Positions 33,870 through 41,781 of a stretch of 47,601 bases of DNA are shown piece by piece. Each line of letters opens with the position of its first letter. Within the stretch, counting starts at the first letter, position 1. A program made the position numbers and the translations under genes. The notes below the pieces were generated by a model. That model did no database searches. It saw only the letters and a program-made list of their open reading frames with translations, and was not told the origin of the DNA. Origin of the DNA: Clostridia bacterium (lineage in GTDB: Bacteria > Bacillota > Clostridia > Oscillospirales > Butyricicoccaceae); contig JAFXDF010000030.1 in assembly GCA_017521295.1 (NCBI GenBank), positions 1 through 47,601 on the forward strand, in the 5' to 3' direction.

Positions 33870-34929
33870 ATGCTTTGTCCAGGAAATCCAGAAACCGGTT
33901 CCATTCGTACCGGCTGAGGTAGTGCTCACCGGGCCGCAGGTGATAGCCCAAAGAGCCCTCGGCAAAGACCTCGCCGGCCTTGGGCAGCCGGTCGGGACAG
34001 ATCAACCCGGGAACGCCCAGGGCCTGCCAGGCCACATCGGCCGCCTTGCAGCACAAAAACTCCGAAGGGGGATCGTTCCACAGGTCCATGGCCGCCGAGG
34101 CCACATACAGCCGGCGGGGGGCGATGAGGGCCAGCAGAAAATGCTGGTCAAAGGGCATCTCCCACTCATGCTCCAGATAATCCTGCAGCCGGGGACAGAA
34201 AAAGTGGGGGAAGGTCTCGCACACGTCCTCCAGCTGTTCGCCCTTTTTGCCCCGAAGCAAAGCGCCGCCCAGGGTGCCCGGCTCGTTGGCCAGCACGGCG
34301 AAAAACCGGGTATCCAGACCGGCGGCCAGTAGGGCCGATTTGGCAAGTCTGGAGTGACCGGCCACGGCGATGCGCCGGGGGTCGATCTCGGTCAGGGTGC
34401 GCAGATGGTCCAGCACCCGCATGGCCGCCCATGCCCACAAAATCAGCTTGCCGGGAGCGTCGGGGCTCCGCCGGTCCACGCCCAGAACGCCGGCCAGGCC
34501 GTCATGGAAGTCGGCGTTGTCGTCGGACACATCCCGATAGCAGAAGGAGGCCACCGCGTAGCCCCGGTCGGCCAACTCCTCCGAGGGCAGATATTTGTCG
34601 GGCACGGCGGGGCGGAAGTTGATGAGCACGACGGCGGGACAGGGCTTTTCGCTCCGGGGGATCACCAGCGACACCGGGAAGGAAAACTGCCCGCCGGGCA
34701 GGGTCACCGTCAGCTTCAGCTTGCGCAGGGGGGCGGTGCCGGCGCAGAACCGCTCGTCCACCGTCACTTCCCGGACGGTGGTGTGGATGGGGGGCGGCGG
34801 CAGCTGGCCGTAGGCCTCCCGGCACAAAAGCTGCTGCAGCTCCATATGCCGTTTCCACCAGCCGGTGGCGGTATCGGGAAAATCAACAGCCGGCAGTGTG
34901 CGGCTGTCCAGCATTTCCTGTAAGGTCAT
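33868..34929 (-). CDS. alpha/beta hydrolase, CE15 glucuronoyl-esterase-like
   Basis: The 353-residue protein carries the CE15-type nucleophile motif GHSRLAK with Ser193 and a late catalytic His336 in RPGEHYLSRYEW, the pattern of glucuronoyl methylesterases and related acyl esterases. WWKRHMELQQLLCREAYGQLP near the start is also typical. No signal peptide is visible, so it may act on imported oligosaccharides or other intracellular esters. The ATG at 34929 is preferred because GGGAGGG lies about 6 bases upstream; the ATG at 34944 lies at the end of the preceding gene. It is in an operon with an esterase 14 bases upstream. Confidence 0.8.
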   Translation of the reverse strand: MTLQEMLDSRTLPAVDFPDTATGWWKRHMELQQLLCREAYGQLPPPPIHTTVREVTVDERFCAGTAPLRKLKLTVTLPGGQFSFPVSLVIPRSEKPCPAVVLINFRPAVPDKYLPSEELADRGYAVASFCYRDVSDDNADFHDGLAGVLGVDRRSPDAPGKLILWAWAAMRVLDHLRTLTEIDPRRIAVAGHSRLAKSALLAAGLDTRFFAVLANEPGTLGGALLRGKKGEQLEDVCETFPHFFCPRLQDYLEHEWEMPFDQHFLLALIAPRRLYVASAAMDLWNDPPSEFLCCKAADVAWQALGVPGLICPDRLPKAGEVFAEGSLGYHLRPGEHYLSRYEWNRFLDFLDKA

Positions 34930-34943
34930 GGCGTTCCCTCCCA

Positions 34944-35732
34944 TCAGTCAAAGCAGAAGTGCAGGCCCATTTTGAGAGCCTCATTGAAAAAGGTCCAGTT
35001 GTGCATCCGGTCGGGTACCTCTTTGGACTGGATGTCCCAGCCCAGCGCGGCCATTTGGCCGGGGAAGGCCCGGTTGGTGTCCACAAAGATGTCCTGCGCG
35101 CCCCAGGTGGTGAAAATACGGGGCTTTTTGGGGGCGGCGGCGTTTTTTTCGGCCAGGGCCAGAATGTCATGGTCGGGGTCCCAGCTGCCCGCCGGGCCAA
35201 ACACCGCCTCAAAATCCCGGGCCACCGGGGCGCCGAAGGCACGGCGGAAGGGGTCGGCATCGGTGCCGTCACGCCATTCGGCGGTCATGTACCGCTTCAT
35301 GTCCAGGCAGGCAGGGGAAAAGGCGGCGCAGGCGGCGTAGTTTTCCGGATAGGTGAGGGCGGCCTTCAGCGCGCCGTAGCCCCCCATGGAGGTGCCCATG
35401 ATATAGGTGTCCTCCGGCGCGGCCGACACCCGGAACACATCCCGGACGATGTGGGGCAGGTCCTGGGTCAGATAGGTGAAAAACTTCTGTCCCCGGACCA
35501 TGTCGGTATAATAGCTGCGCTGTCCGTCGGGCAGCACGAAGAGCACGTGATAGCTGCGGCACCAGTCGGCCAGCATGGTATAGTTGATAAAGTTATCCGC
35601 CCGGCCCTGGAGCCCGTGGAGCAGATAGCACACCTTGCGGGGCGGCTCCTTGGAGAAATTGTTGGCTGCCACAAAGCAGACGGTGGTCTCCATATCCAGC
35701 GCGGTGGAGTAGACATTTCCTTGCAAAATCAT
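34944..35732 (-). CDS. esterase, S-formylglutathione-hydrolase/tributyrin-esterase family
   Basis: A 262-residue alpha/beta hydrolase with nucleophile Ser115 in GTSMGG, Asp214 in WGAQDIFVD and His244 in RMHNWTFF. The LLHGLQGRADNFINYT oxyanion region and LPDGQRSYYTD are typical of the EstA/tributyrin esterase type. It lacks a signal peptide. AAGGAG precedes the ATG by about 9 bases. With the CE15-like gene downstream it forms a two-gene esterase operon, which suggests removal of acyl or methyl groups from plant glycans, but this is inference. Confidence 0.88.
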   Translation of the reverse strand: MILQGNVYSTALDMETTVCFVAANNFSKEPPRKVCYLLHGLQGRADNFINYTMLADWCRSYHVLFVLPDGQRSYYTDMVRGQKFFTYLTQDLPHIVRDVFRVSAAPEDTYIMGTSMGGYGALKAALTYPENYAACAAFSPACLDMKRYMTAEWRDGTDADPFRRAFGAPVARDFEAVFGPAGSWDPDHDILALAEKNAAAPKKPRIFTTWGAQDIFVDTNRAFPGQMAALGWDIQSKEVPDRMHNWTFFNEALKMGLHFCFD

Positions 35733-35764
35733 GTGAAAAAGCTCCTTTTGGTTTGCTTTGGCCT

Positions 35765-35793
35765 ATTATAGCATGAAATATTGTCTTGTGACA
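35765..35793 (-). promoter_or_regulatory. promoter of the esterase operon
   Basis: Minus strand TATAAT (35765-35770) preceded by TGC (extended -10); the -35 region TGTCAC (35788-35793, 17-bp spacer) is a poor match. It overlaps the promoter of the divergent GIY-YIG gene. Confidence 0.55.
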
Positions 35794-35809
35794 CAAATTT
35801 TGATAAAAT
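35781..35809 (+). promoter_or_regulatory. promoter of the GIY-YIG gene
   Basis: TTGTCT (35781-35786), 17 bp, TAAAAT (35804-35809) preceded by TGA (extended -10), 24 bp upstream of the ATG. Confidence 0.6.
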
Positions 35810-35832
35810 AAGCCCGAAAGGGGGTGGGCAGC

Positions 35833-36090
35833 ATGTATTTTGCCTATCTGGTGCGGTGTGCCGACGGCACCCTCTACGGCGGCTACACCACCGACCTGCA
35901 AAAACGGCTTGCCGCCCACAACAGCGGCAAGGGGGCCAAGTACACCCGCTCCCGTCTGCCGGTGGAGCTGGTCTGGTGGGAAGAATGTCCCACCAAAGAG
36001 GCCGCCATGTCCCGGGAATGGCACGTGAAACGCCTGCCCCGGGCGGAAAAATTGAAACTGGCAGAGAACTTTCACCCAGAAAAAGAATAA
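35833..36090 (+). CDS. GIY-YIG nuclease-domain protein (UPF0213/YhbQ-like)
   Basis: An 85-residue stand-alone GIY-YIG domain. It shows the family core as FAYLVRCADGTLYGGYTTDL (YGGYT in place of GIYIG-type wording), a conserved Arg in KRLAAHNSGKGAKYTRSR, and a late Glu in SREWHVKRL. Members of this small family are named as endonucleases but have few proven roles. AAAGGGGG lies about 9 bases before the ATG; an in-frame GTG at 35824 is too close to that site. Confidence 0.9.
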   Translation: MYFAYLVRCADGTLYGGYTTDLQKRLAAHNSGKGAKYTRSRLPVELVWWEECPTKEAAMSREWHVKRLPRAEKLKLAENFHPEKE

Positions 36091-36117
36091 AAGCGACAGG
36101 AAGCTCCTGTCGCTTTG
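36090..36117. terminator. bidirectional terminator between GIY-YIG gene and psd
   Basis: AAAGCGACAGGA/TCCTGTCGCTTT 12-bp stem with AGC loop (36090-36101 with 36105-36116), between convergent genes. Confidence 0.85.
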
Positions 36118-36123
36118 TCGTTT

Positions 36124-36975
36124 TCAGCAGGCTTTGCCGATGGACTGGCCCATCTGCACCGGTACTTCTTCGCCCCGGGCAGAGGCCTCCAGCAGGTCGC
36201 CGTTCAGCGTGGCCCGGCCTTTTTCCAGCAGCAGGATCACCGTGCTGCCGCCGTAGAGAAACATGCCCTTTTCCTGGCCCCGGCTGATGGGGCCCGCGCC
36301 GTGGTGGTTGAGGATCTTGCCCACCAGCATGGCGCCCACTTCCACCTGGGTCACCGGACCGAAATTGTCGGTGTTCAACAGGGTCAGCTCCCGGCAGTTC
36401 TGGGTGAACACCGGGCCGGCCGCCAGGGCCACCGGCCGCACGGTGTGCAGTTTGCCGGGCAAAAAGCGATTTTCCCCCTTGGTGCCGTTGTCCAGATAGC
36501 AATAGCGGTGATAGTGGTGGACGCACAGACGGAACACCAGACAGAGGCCGTCCCGGTATCGCCGGGCCAGCCGGTCATCCTCCAGAAGGTCCGGGAGGGT
36601 ATAGCGGCTCTGCTTCACCGGCAGGACGGTGTCGCCCTCAATGGGGTACACCGACAGAAGGCCGTCACAGGGGGCGATCAGCGTTCCGGGATCGCGGTCG
36701 ATGGGGCGCAGAGGCTCCCGGATCTTGCGGGTGAAGCAATCGTTGAAGCACCGCAGATCGTCGGCGTAGAAGTCTTTGAGATCGATGTTGTTTTTCCGCA
36801 CAAAGGGCCGGATCAGCGGCTTGGACATGGGGGAGTCCAGAAACTTGCCGGACACCTTGGATACAGGGCGGCAGGTGAGGGGCTTGAGCAGCATACGGCC
36901 CGGGCGGGTGTGGTATAAAAAGCGCAGGGTGCGGTCGGGGCGCTTGTGCCTGCGGTTTCGGATGCGGCGGCGCAA
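36124..36975 (-). CDS. psd: phosphatidylserine decarboxylase proenzyme
   Basis: Psd makes phosphatidylethanolamine and creates its pyruvoyl cofactor by self-cleavage. The 283-residue proenzyme has the GGST cleavage motif (242-245; cut between Gly243 and Ser244) and the conserved Asp104 in APCDGLLS and His156 in HYHRYCY. GGST is the usual form in the clostridial branch. The start is a TTG with AAAGGAG 9 bases upstream, right behind the pssA stop, so pssA and psd are co-translated. The next Met (residue 28) would remove conserved sequence. The N-terminus is strongly basic. Confidence 0.92.
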   Translation of the reverse strand: MRRRIRNRRHKRPDRTLRFLYHTRPGRMLLKPLTCRPVSKVSGKFLDSPMSKPLIRPFVRKNNIDLKDFYADDLRCFNDCFTRKIREPLRPIDRDPGTLIAPCDGLLSVYPIEGDTVLPVKQSRYTLPDLLEDDRLARRYRDGLCLVFRLCVHHYHRYCYLDNGTKGENRFLPGKLHTVRPVALAAGPVFTQNCRELTLLNTDNFGPVTQVEVGAMLVGKILNHHGAGPISRGQEKGMFLYGGSTVILLLEKGRATLNGDLLEASARGEEVPVQMGQSIGKAC

Positions 36976-36993
36976 GGGCGGTCGCTCCTTTCT

Positions 36994-37725
36994 TTAGTGG
37001 GATACAAAGATGCTGAAAAAGCTCAGGGAAGAGGAGGTCAGGGTCATAATGACGATCATCACCGCCAGGATGAGGATGCCCACGGCCAGCATTCCCAGGA
37101 TGCCGTTGATGCCCGGCTTGGGCACCTGCAGCTTGGAGACAAAGGCCAGGGCGGTGACCAGGGCTACCGCGATGTAAAACAGGCTGATGTCGGCCGCCGT
37201 CATATACTGGACCAGCATCACCAGGGGGAAGATCAGAGAAGCGGTGGTCACCGGCAGGCCGGTGTAGTACTTGCGGACGCCGCCCTCGGTCTTTTGGCGC
37301 TCCTCTTCGGTGACGTTGAAATAGGCCAGACGGATCAAGGCCGCCAGCACATAGAGCAGCAGGATGGCAAACAGCACCAGGGCGCCGATCACAAAGAACC
37401 AGCGGTCCCGGTACAGGTCGGTCAGCTCCTTCAAATAAGTGGAGTCCAGGATCAGCGCGCCGCCGATGCAGGCAGGCAGCACGCCAAAGGCCACCAGGTC
37501 GGACAGGGAGTCGATCTGGATGCCGTAGTTGCGCTCCATGTCGGTACGGTCCTTTTTGGTGCGGGCAACCTTGCCGTCAAAGGCATCGCAAAAACCGCAG
37601 AACATCAGAAAGAAACAGGCCATAAAGGGGTGGCCCTGGCCGGCCAGCGCCACCACGATGCCGGTGCAGGCGCTCAGCAGGGAAAGATAGGTCAGAAGGG
37701 TGGTATAATCGTAAAATCCGATCAT
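36994..37725 (-). CDS. pssA: CDP-diacylglycerol-serine O-phosphatidyltransferase
   Basis: PssA joins CDP-diacylglycerol and serine to give phosphatidylserine, the substrate of the downstream Psd. The 243-residue membrane protein has about 6-8 helices and the CDP-alcohol phosphotransferase motif with Asp50-Gly51, Ala54-Arg55, Gly68, Asp72 and Asp76. The stretch between Arg55 and Gly68 is 12 residues instead of the usual 8, a small insertion. GGAGG lies 9 bases before the ATG. The upstream promoter has an extended -10. Confidence 0.92.
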   Translation of the reverse strand: MIGFYDYTTLLTYLSLLSACTGIVVALAGQGHPFMACFFLMFCGFCDAFDGKVARTKKDRTDMERNYGIQIDSLSDLVAFGVLPACIGGALILDSTYLKELTDLYRDRWFFVIGALVLFAILLLYVLAALIRLAYFNVTEEERQKTEGGVRKYYTGLPVTTASLIFPLVMLVQYMTAADISLFYIAVALVTALAFVSKLQVPKPGINGILGMLAVGILILAVMIVIMTLTSSSLSFFSIFVSH

Positions 37726-37755
37726 GGGGATCAGCCTCCGGATTAGAATGACCCT

Positions 37756-37786
37756 ATTATATCAAATTCTGAAAGTAATTTGTGAA
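37756..37786 (-). promoter_or_regulatory. promoter of pssA-psd
   Basis: Minus strand TATAAT (37756-37761) preceded by TGA (extended -10), with TTCACA (37781-37786) 19 bp upstream, in an AT-rich stretch. Confidence 0.6.
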
Positions 37787-37836
37787 TAAATTGTTAACCA
37801 GAGTGAATTTTAAGGGTTTTTCCGAAAAACCGCTAC

Positions 37837-37865
37837 TTGCGCCCCAAACGCCGCTGGGTTATGAT
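37837..37865 (+). promoter_or_regulatory. promoter of the pseudouridine synthase gene
   Basis: TTGCGC (37837-37842), 17 bp, TATGAT (37860-37865), 29 bp before the ATG. Moderate match. Confidence 0.5.
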
Positions 37866-37893
37866 AGAAAAAACAGTCCAAAGGAGGGCCTGT

Positions 37894-38493
37894 ATGTACC
37901 ATTATTATCTGTTCCACAAGCCCTTTGGCTGTGTCACCGCCCGGCGGGATGACCGGTATCCCACCGTGATGGATTGGTTTGCCGGATTGAACAACCCCGA
38001 CCTTTCTCCGGTGGGGCGGCTGGACCGGGAGACCGAGGGCCTGCTCCTCATCACCGACGACGGCATGTTCAACCGGCAGATGACCCGCCCGGAGTTTCAT
38101 AAGGAAAAAACTTATACGTTCACCCTTTTGGGTGATCTTACCGAGGAAAAGCGCCTGGCGCTGGAGGCCGGCGTTTTGCTCAACGGGGAGGACACGCCCA
38201 CCGCCCCGGCCCGCATCACCGTCACCGGCAAGAGCACCCTGGGGGCGGTGCTGCCCACCCTGCATCCCGAGATCCGGGAAAAATCCGCCCACAATCCCCA
38301 GGACCGGCCGGTGACCTTTGGCACCATCACCATCACCGAGGGCCGCAACCGGCAGATCCGCCGGATGATGAAGACCCAGCGCCTGCTGGTGCTGCAGCTC
38401 AAGCGGATCAAAATGGGGGAGATCACCCTGCCCTCTGATCTGAAACCGGGGGAGTGGATGGAAATTTCCCCGGATTTTGACAGCAATCGTTGA
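37894..38493 (+). CDS. RsuA/RluE-family pseudouridine synthase, no S4 domain
   Basis: The 199-residue protein has the catalytic motif GRLDRETEGLLLITDDG with Asp near residue 51 and the late EGRNRQIRRMM of the RsuA family, which isomerises uridine in 16S or 23S rRNA. It begins directly with MYHYYLFHKPFGC, so the N-terminal S4 domain found in RsuA is absent; the length resembles RluE. The ATG at 37894 has AAGGAGGG 5 bases upstream. Its stop codon TGA is part of the -35 box of the ECF transporter operon. Confidence 0.9.
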   Translation: MYHYYLFHKPFGCVTARRDDRYPTVMDWFAGLNNPDLSPVGRLDRETEGLLLITDDGMFNRQMTRPEFHKEKTYTFTLLGDLTEEKRLALEAGVLLNGEDTPTAPARITVTGKSTLGAVLPTLHPEIREKSAHNPQDRPVTFGTITITEGRNRQIRRMMKTQRLLVLQLKRIKMGEITLPSDLKPGEWMEISPDFDSNR

Positions 38494-38518
38494 CAATCCG
38501 CCGGAAAAAGGGTATTTT
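38490..38518 (+). promoter_or_regulatory. promoter of the ECF transporter operon
   Basis: TTGACA (38490-38495), exactly 17 bp, TATTTT (38513-38518). The -35 includes the stop codon of the upstream gene. Predicted transcription start is about 38525, at the foot of a hairpin. Confidence 0.7.
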
Positions 38519-38526
38519 AAAATAGA

Positions 38527-38550
38527 TGAGGTATGGGCTTCCCATCCTCA
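38527..38550 (+). promoter_or_regulatory. 5' leader hairpin of the ECF S gene
   Basis: TGAGGTATGGG pairs with CCCATCCTCA (10 bp with one bulged T, CTT loop), at the predicted very start of the mRNA. The CCTCA arm (38546-38550) can also pair with the Shine-Dalgarno TGAGG (38569-38573). It may stabilise the mRNA or act as a simple translational switch. The leader is too short for an FMN or TPP riboswitch. Confidence 0.5.
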
Positions 38551-38583
38551 CGCAAGAGATAAGAGAAATGAGGTTACACGAAA

Positions 38584-39132
38584 ATGAAGAAGTTTTCTGT
38601 CAAGACCATCGTCGCCATCGGTATCGGCGCCGCCCTGTTCTTTGTTCTAGGCCGTTTTGTTTCCATCCCCAGCCCCGTGCCCAACACCACCATCAACGTT
38701 CAGTACGGTCTGCTGGCCTTTATGGCCGTAGTTTACGGCCCCATCGCCGGCGCTCTGATCGGTCTGATCGGCCATGCGCTCATCGACTTCAGCTTTGGCT
38801 GGGGCATCTGGTGGAGCTGGGTCCTGGCTTCCGCTGCCTTCGGCGCTCTGATGGGCATCGCCGGCACCACCCGCAAGCTGCGCAATGAGATCGGCAAGGA
38901 GACCATCCTGCCCTTCAACGTTTCCCAGGTGATCTGCCACATCCTGGCCTGGGGCGCCATTGCTCCCGCTCTGGACATCGCCATTTACCAGGAGCCCATG
39001 GAGAAGCTGTTCGCCCAGGGCCTGATGGCCGGTGTGGGCAACGCCGTCACCACCGCCATCGTGGGCACTCTGCTGTGCGTGGCTTACGCCGCTGCCAAGC
39101 CCAAGGCCGGCAGTCTGAATAAGGAAGACTGA
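38584..39132 (+). CDS. ECF transporter S component (UPF0397-like)
   Basis: The 182-residue membrane protein resembles the UPF0397 group of substrate-binding S components: VKTIVAIGIGAALFFVLGRF at the start, PNTTINVQYGLLAFMAVVYGPIAG, IGHALIDFSFGWGIWWSWV and GVGNAVTTAIVGTLL near the end, in about five to six helices. S components bind a vitamin or cofactor precursor and team with an energising A-A'-T module, which is encoded next. Riboflavin is the usual database guess for this group, but nothing here fixes the substrate. GAGG lies about 10 bases before the ATG. Confidence 0.88.
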   Translation: MKKFSVKTIVAIGIGAALFFVLGRFVSIPSPVPNTTINVQYGLLAFMAVVYGPIAGALIGLIGHALIDFSFGWGIWWSWVLASAAFGALMGIAGTTRKLRNEIGKETILPFNVSQVICHILAWGAIAPALDIAIYQEPMEKLFAQGLMAGVGNAVTTAIVGTLLCVAYAAAKPKAGSLNKED

Positions 39133-39150
39133 TCTTACACATACCATCCC

Positions 39151-39178
39151 ACAAGGGCAGGCTGCGGCCTGCCTTTGT
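39151..39178 (+). other. intercistronic hairpin between S and A genes
   Basis: A 12-bp stem with one G-T pair and a TGCG loop (39151-39162 with 39167-39178) without a long T run, ending 5 bases before the ribosome site of the ATPase gene. More likely an RNA processing or stability element than a full terminator. Confidence 0.55.
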
Positions 39179-39195
39179 ACGTAGGAGGGATCTTT

Positions 39196-40908
39196 TTGGA
39201 AAAAGATGTCATCATCTCCTTTGAGGATTTCGGCTTTCACTACACCGCCCAGGCCGAACCCACCCTCTACAACATCAATCTGAATATCCGCAAGGGGGAA
39301 AAGGTGCTCATCGCCGGCCCCTCCGGCTGCGGAAAATCCACCCTGGCCCACTGCATCAACGGTCTGATCCCCGCTTCTTACGAGGGTAAGATCACCGGAA
39401 AGCTGACGGTGGCCGGACAGGACGCCCAAAAGCTGGGCCTTTTTGGCCTGAGCAAGATCGTGGGCACCGTGCTGCAGGACTCCGACAACCAGTTCATCGG
39501 CCTCACCGTGGCCGAGGACATCGCTTTTTCGCTGGAAAACGACTGCGTGGAGCGGCAGGATATGCACCGGCAGGTGGAACAGGCCGCCGCCCTAGTGGGG
39601 GTGGAGCAGGTGCTCCGGCACGCCCCTCATGAGATCTCCGGCGGTCAGAAGCAGCGGGTGGGCCTGGCCGGTGTCATGGTCAACCAGGTGGACGTGCTGC
39701 TCTTTGACGAGCCTCTGGCCAACCTGGACCCCGCCACCGGTAAACAGACCATCGAGCTCATCGACCGGATCCAGCAGCGCACCGGCTGTGCCGTCATCAT
39801 CATCGAGCACCGTCTGGAGGACGTGCTCTACCGCAAGGTGGACCGGGTGGTGGTGATGAACGAGGGCCGTATCCGCTTCGACGGCACGGCCGACCATCTG
39901 CTGTGCTCCTCTGTGCTGCAGGAGAGCGGCATCCGGGAGCCCCTTTATGTCACCGCGCTGAAATATGCCAAGGTGCAGCTGACGCCGGAAATGCACCCGG
40001 CCTTCCTGCCCGAGCTGACCCTGAGCAAGGAGCAAAAAGCCAAGGTGTGCCGATGGTTCTACGGTCAGCCCATTCCCCAGCCCGCTCCCCAGGCCCCCAC
40101 GCTGCTGGAGGTCCGGGACCTGGACTTTACTTATGAAAAGGGCACCCACGCCCTGCGGGGCATCAATGTGACCATCCGCAAGGGCGAGATGCTGTCCATC
40201 GTAGGCACCAACGGCGCCGGCAAGTCCACCTTTTCCAAGGCCGTCTGCGGCTTTGTCACCCCCCAGAAGGGCACCCTGACCCTAAGCGGACAGGATCTTT
40301 CCGCCCTCAGCATCAAGGAACGGGCCGACCGCATCGGCTATGTGATGCAGAATCCCAACCAGATGATCTGCGAGACCCACATCTTTGACGAGGTGGCTCT
40401 GGGCCTGCGCAACCGGGGCATTCCCGAAGCTCAGGTCAAGGTCCGGGTGGAGGCCACCCTGAAGATCTGCGGCCTGTATCCCTTCCGCAAGTGGCCGGTG
40501 TCGGCCCTCAGTTACGGCCAGAAAAAGCGGGTGACCATCGCCTCCATTCTGGCGCTGGCTCCCGATATGATCCTGCTGGACGAGCCCACCGCCGGACAGG
40601 ACTTTGCCCACTATACCGAGATCATGGAGTTCCTCCGGGAACTGAATAAGCAGGGCATCACCGTTGCCCTCATCACCCACGACATGCACCTGATGCTGGA
40701 GTACACCCCCCGGGCGGTGGTCTTTCACAACGGGCAGATCGTGGCCGACAAATCGGCCGCCGAGGTGCTCAACGATCCCGAGATCGTGGAACAGGCCAAT
40801 CTGAAAGAGACCTCTCTTTACCATCTGGCCATGGAATGCGGCATCGACGATCCCGAGGCCTTTACCCGCCGCTTTATCGCCGAAGATCAGGAGGTGCGTG
40901 CCCGATGA
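39196..40908 (+). CDS. ECF transporter fused ATPase (EcfA1-EcfA2 type)
   Basis: A 570-residue protein with two complete ABC ATPase domains. Domain 1 has Walker A GPSGCGKST (41-49), signature SGGQKQR (148-154) and Walker B VLLFDEP. Domain 2 has GTNGAGKST (337-345), signature LSYGQKKR (438-445; Tyr in place of the usual Gly) and MILLDEPTAG. It powers substrate release from the S component. The start TTG at 39196 is chosen because AGGAGGG ends 6 bases upstream; an earlier in-frame TTG at 39175 is inside the intercistronic hairpin. It overlaps the T gene by ATGA. Confidence 0.94.
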   Translation: MEKDVIISFEDFGFHYTAQAEPTLYNINLNIRKGEKVLIAGPSGCGKSTLAHCINGLIPASYEGKITGKLTVAGQDAQKLGLFGLSKIVGTVLQDSDNQFIGLTVAEDIAFSLENDCVERQDMHRQVEQAAALVGVEQVLRHAPHEISGGQKQRVGLAGVMVNQVDVLLFDEPLANLDPATGKQTIELIDRIQQRTGCAVIIIEHRLEDVLYRKVDRVVVMNEGRIRFDGTADHLLCSSVLQESGIREPLYVTALKYAKVQLTPEMHPAFLPELTLSKEQKAKVCRWFYGQPIPQPAPQAPTLLEVRDLDFTYEKGTHALRGINVTIRKGEMLSIVGTNGAGKSTFSKAVCGFVTPQKGTLTLSGQDLSALSIKERADRIGYVMQNPNQMICETHIFDEVALGLRNRGIPEAQVKVRVEATLKICGLYPFRKWPVSALSYGQKKRVTIASILALAPDMILLDEPTAGQDFAHYTEIMEFLRELNKQGITVALITHDMHLMLEYTPRAVVFHNGQIVADKSAAEVLNDPEIVEQANLKETSLYHLAMECGIDDPEAFTRRFIAEDQEVRAR

Positions 40909-41732
40909 CCAACCTGTTCAACTACATCGACCGTCCCTCTCCCATCCATCGGCTCACCGGCGCCAGCAAGCTGTTTTGCCTCATTCTGTGGAGCCTGGCC
41001 GCCATGAGCGGCTTCCACACCCCGCTGCTGATAGCGCTGACCCTGGCCTCGGTGATGCTGTTCAAGCTGTCCAAAATCAGGGTGAAGGATATTTCCTTCA
41101 TGCTGGGTGCCACCATGATCTTTTTGGTGCTCAACAACCTGCTGATCTATCTCTTCAGCCCCGAACACGGCGTGGAGATCTACGGCAGCCGCACGGTGCT
41201 GCTGGAGGGCTTCGGCCGCTATACCCTCACCGCCGAGCAGCTGTTCTATCATCTGAACGTGGTGCTCAAATACACCTGCACCATCCCCATCGTGCTGCTT
41301 TTTGTGTGCACCACCGACCCGTCGGAGTTTGCCGCCTCCCTCAACCGGGTGGGCGTCAGCTACCGCATCAGCTATGCCGTGGCCCTGGCCCTGCGGTACA
41401 TCCCCGACATCCAGCGGGAATACCACGACATCGCCCTGGCCCAGCAGGCCCGAGGGGTGGAAATGAGCAAAAAAGCCAGGCTCACCGACCGCCTGCGCAG
41501 CGTCAGCAAGATCCTCATCCCACTGATTTTGTCCAGCATGGAGCGCATCGACACCATCTCCAACGCCATGGAGCTGCGGGGCTTCGGCAAGAATCCCAAG
41601 CGCAGCTGGTACTCCGGCCGGCCCTTTACCAGGGGCGACATGGCGGCCATGGCCGTCTGTGTGGCGCTGATGGTCCTGTCGCTGCTGCTGACCGTCCTCA
41701 ACGGCAGCCGGTTCTTCAATCCCTTTATCTGA
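40905..41732 (+). CDS. ecfT: ECF transporter transmembrane component EcfT
   Basis: EcfT is the scaffold that couples the ATPases to the S component. The 275-residue protein has about five to six helices and the two coupling-helix motifs: AQQARGV (near residue 184) and AMELRGFG (near 224). Its ATG overlaps the stop of the ATPase gene, and a terminator follows, so S, A-A' and T form one transporter operon dedicated to one substrate. Confidence 0.94.
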   Translation: MTNLFNYIDRPSPIHRLTGASKLFCLILWSLAAMSGFHTPLLIALTLASVMLFKLSKIRVKDISFMLGATMIFLVLNNLLIYLFSPEHGVEIYGSRTVLLEGFGRYTLTAEQLFYHLNVVLKYTCTIPIVLLFVCTTDPSEFAASLNRVGVSYRISYAVALALRYIPDIQREYHDIALAQQARGVEMSKKARLTDRLRSVSKILIPLILSSMERIDTISNAMELRGFGKNPKRSWYSGRPFTRGDMAAMAVCVALMVLSLLLTVLNGSRFFNPFI

Positions 41733-41738
41733 TAACAG

Positions 41739-41767
41739 GAAAAAGCACCCCGGGCGGGGTGCTTTTT
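41739..41767. terminator. bidirectional terminator between ecfT and the EamA gene
   Basis: AGCACCCC/GGGGTGCT stem (about 9 bp) flanked by A and T runs, between convergent genes. Confidence 0.88.
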
Positions 41768-41781
41768 GTTTTGCCAAAAGT

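Noticed and set aside
36024-36034. parS-like CACGTGAAAC inside the GIY-YIG gene
   Set aside because: Only the right half matches; the left half lacks TTTCAC. It is explained by the codons of the conserved HVKRL segment.
38496-38583. FMN or TPP riboswitch ahead of the ECF S gene
   Set aside because: The leader from the predicted start is about 60 bases, too short for these classes, and no conserved core motifs are visible.
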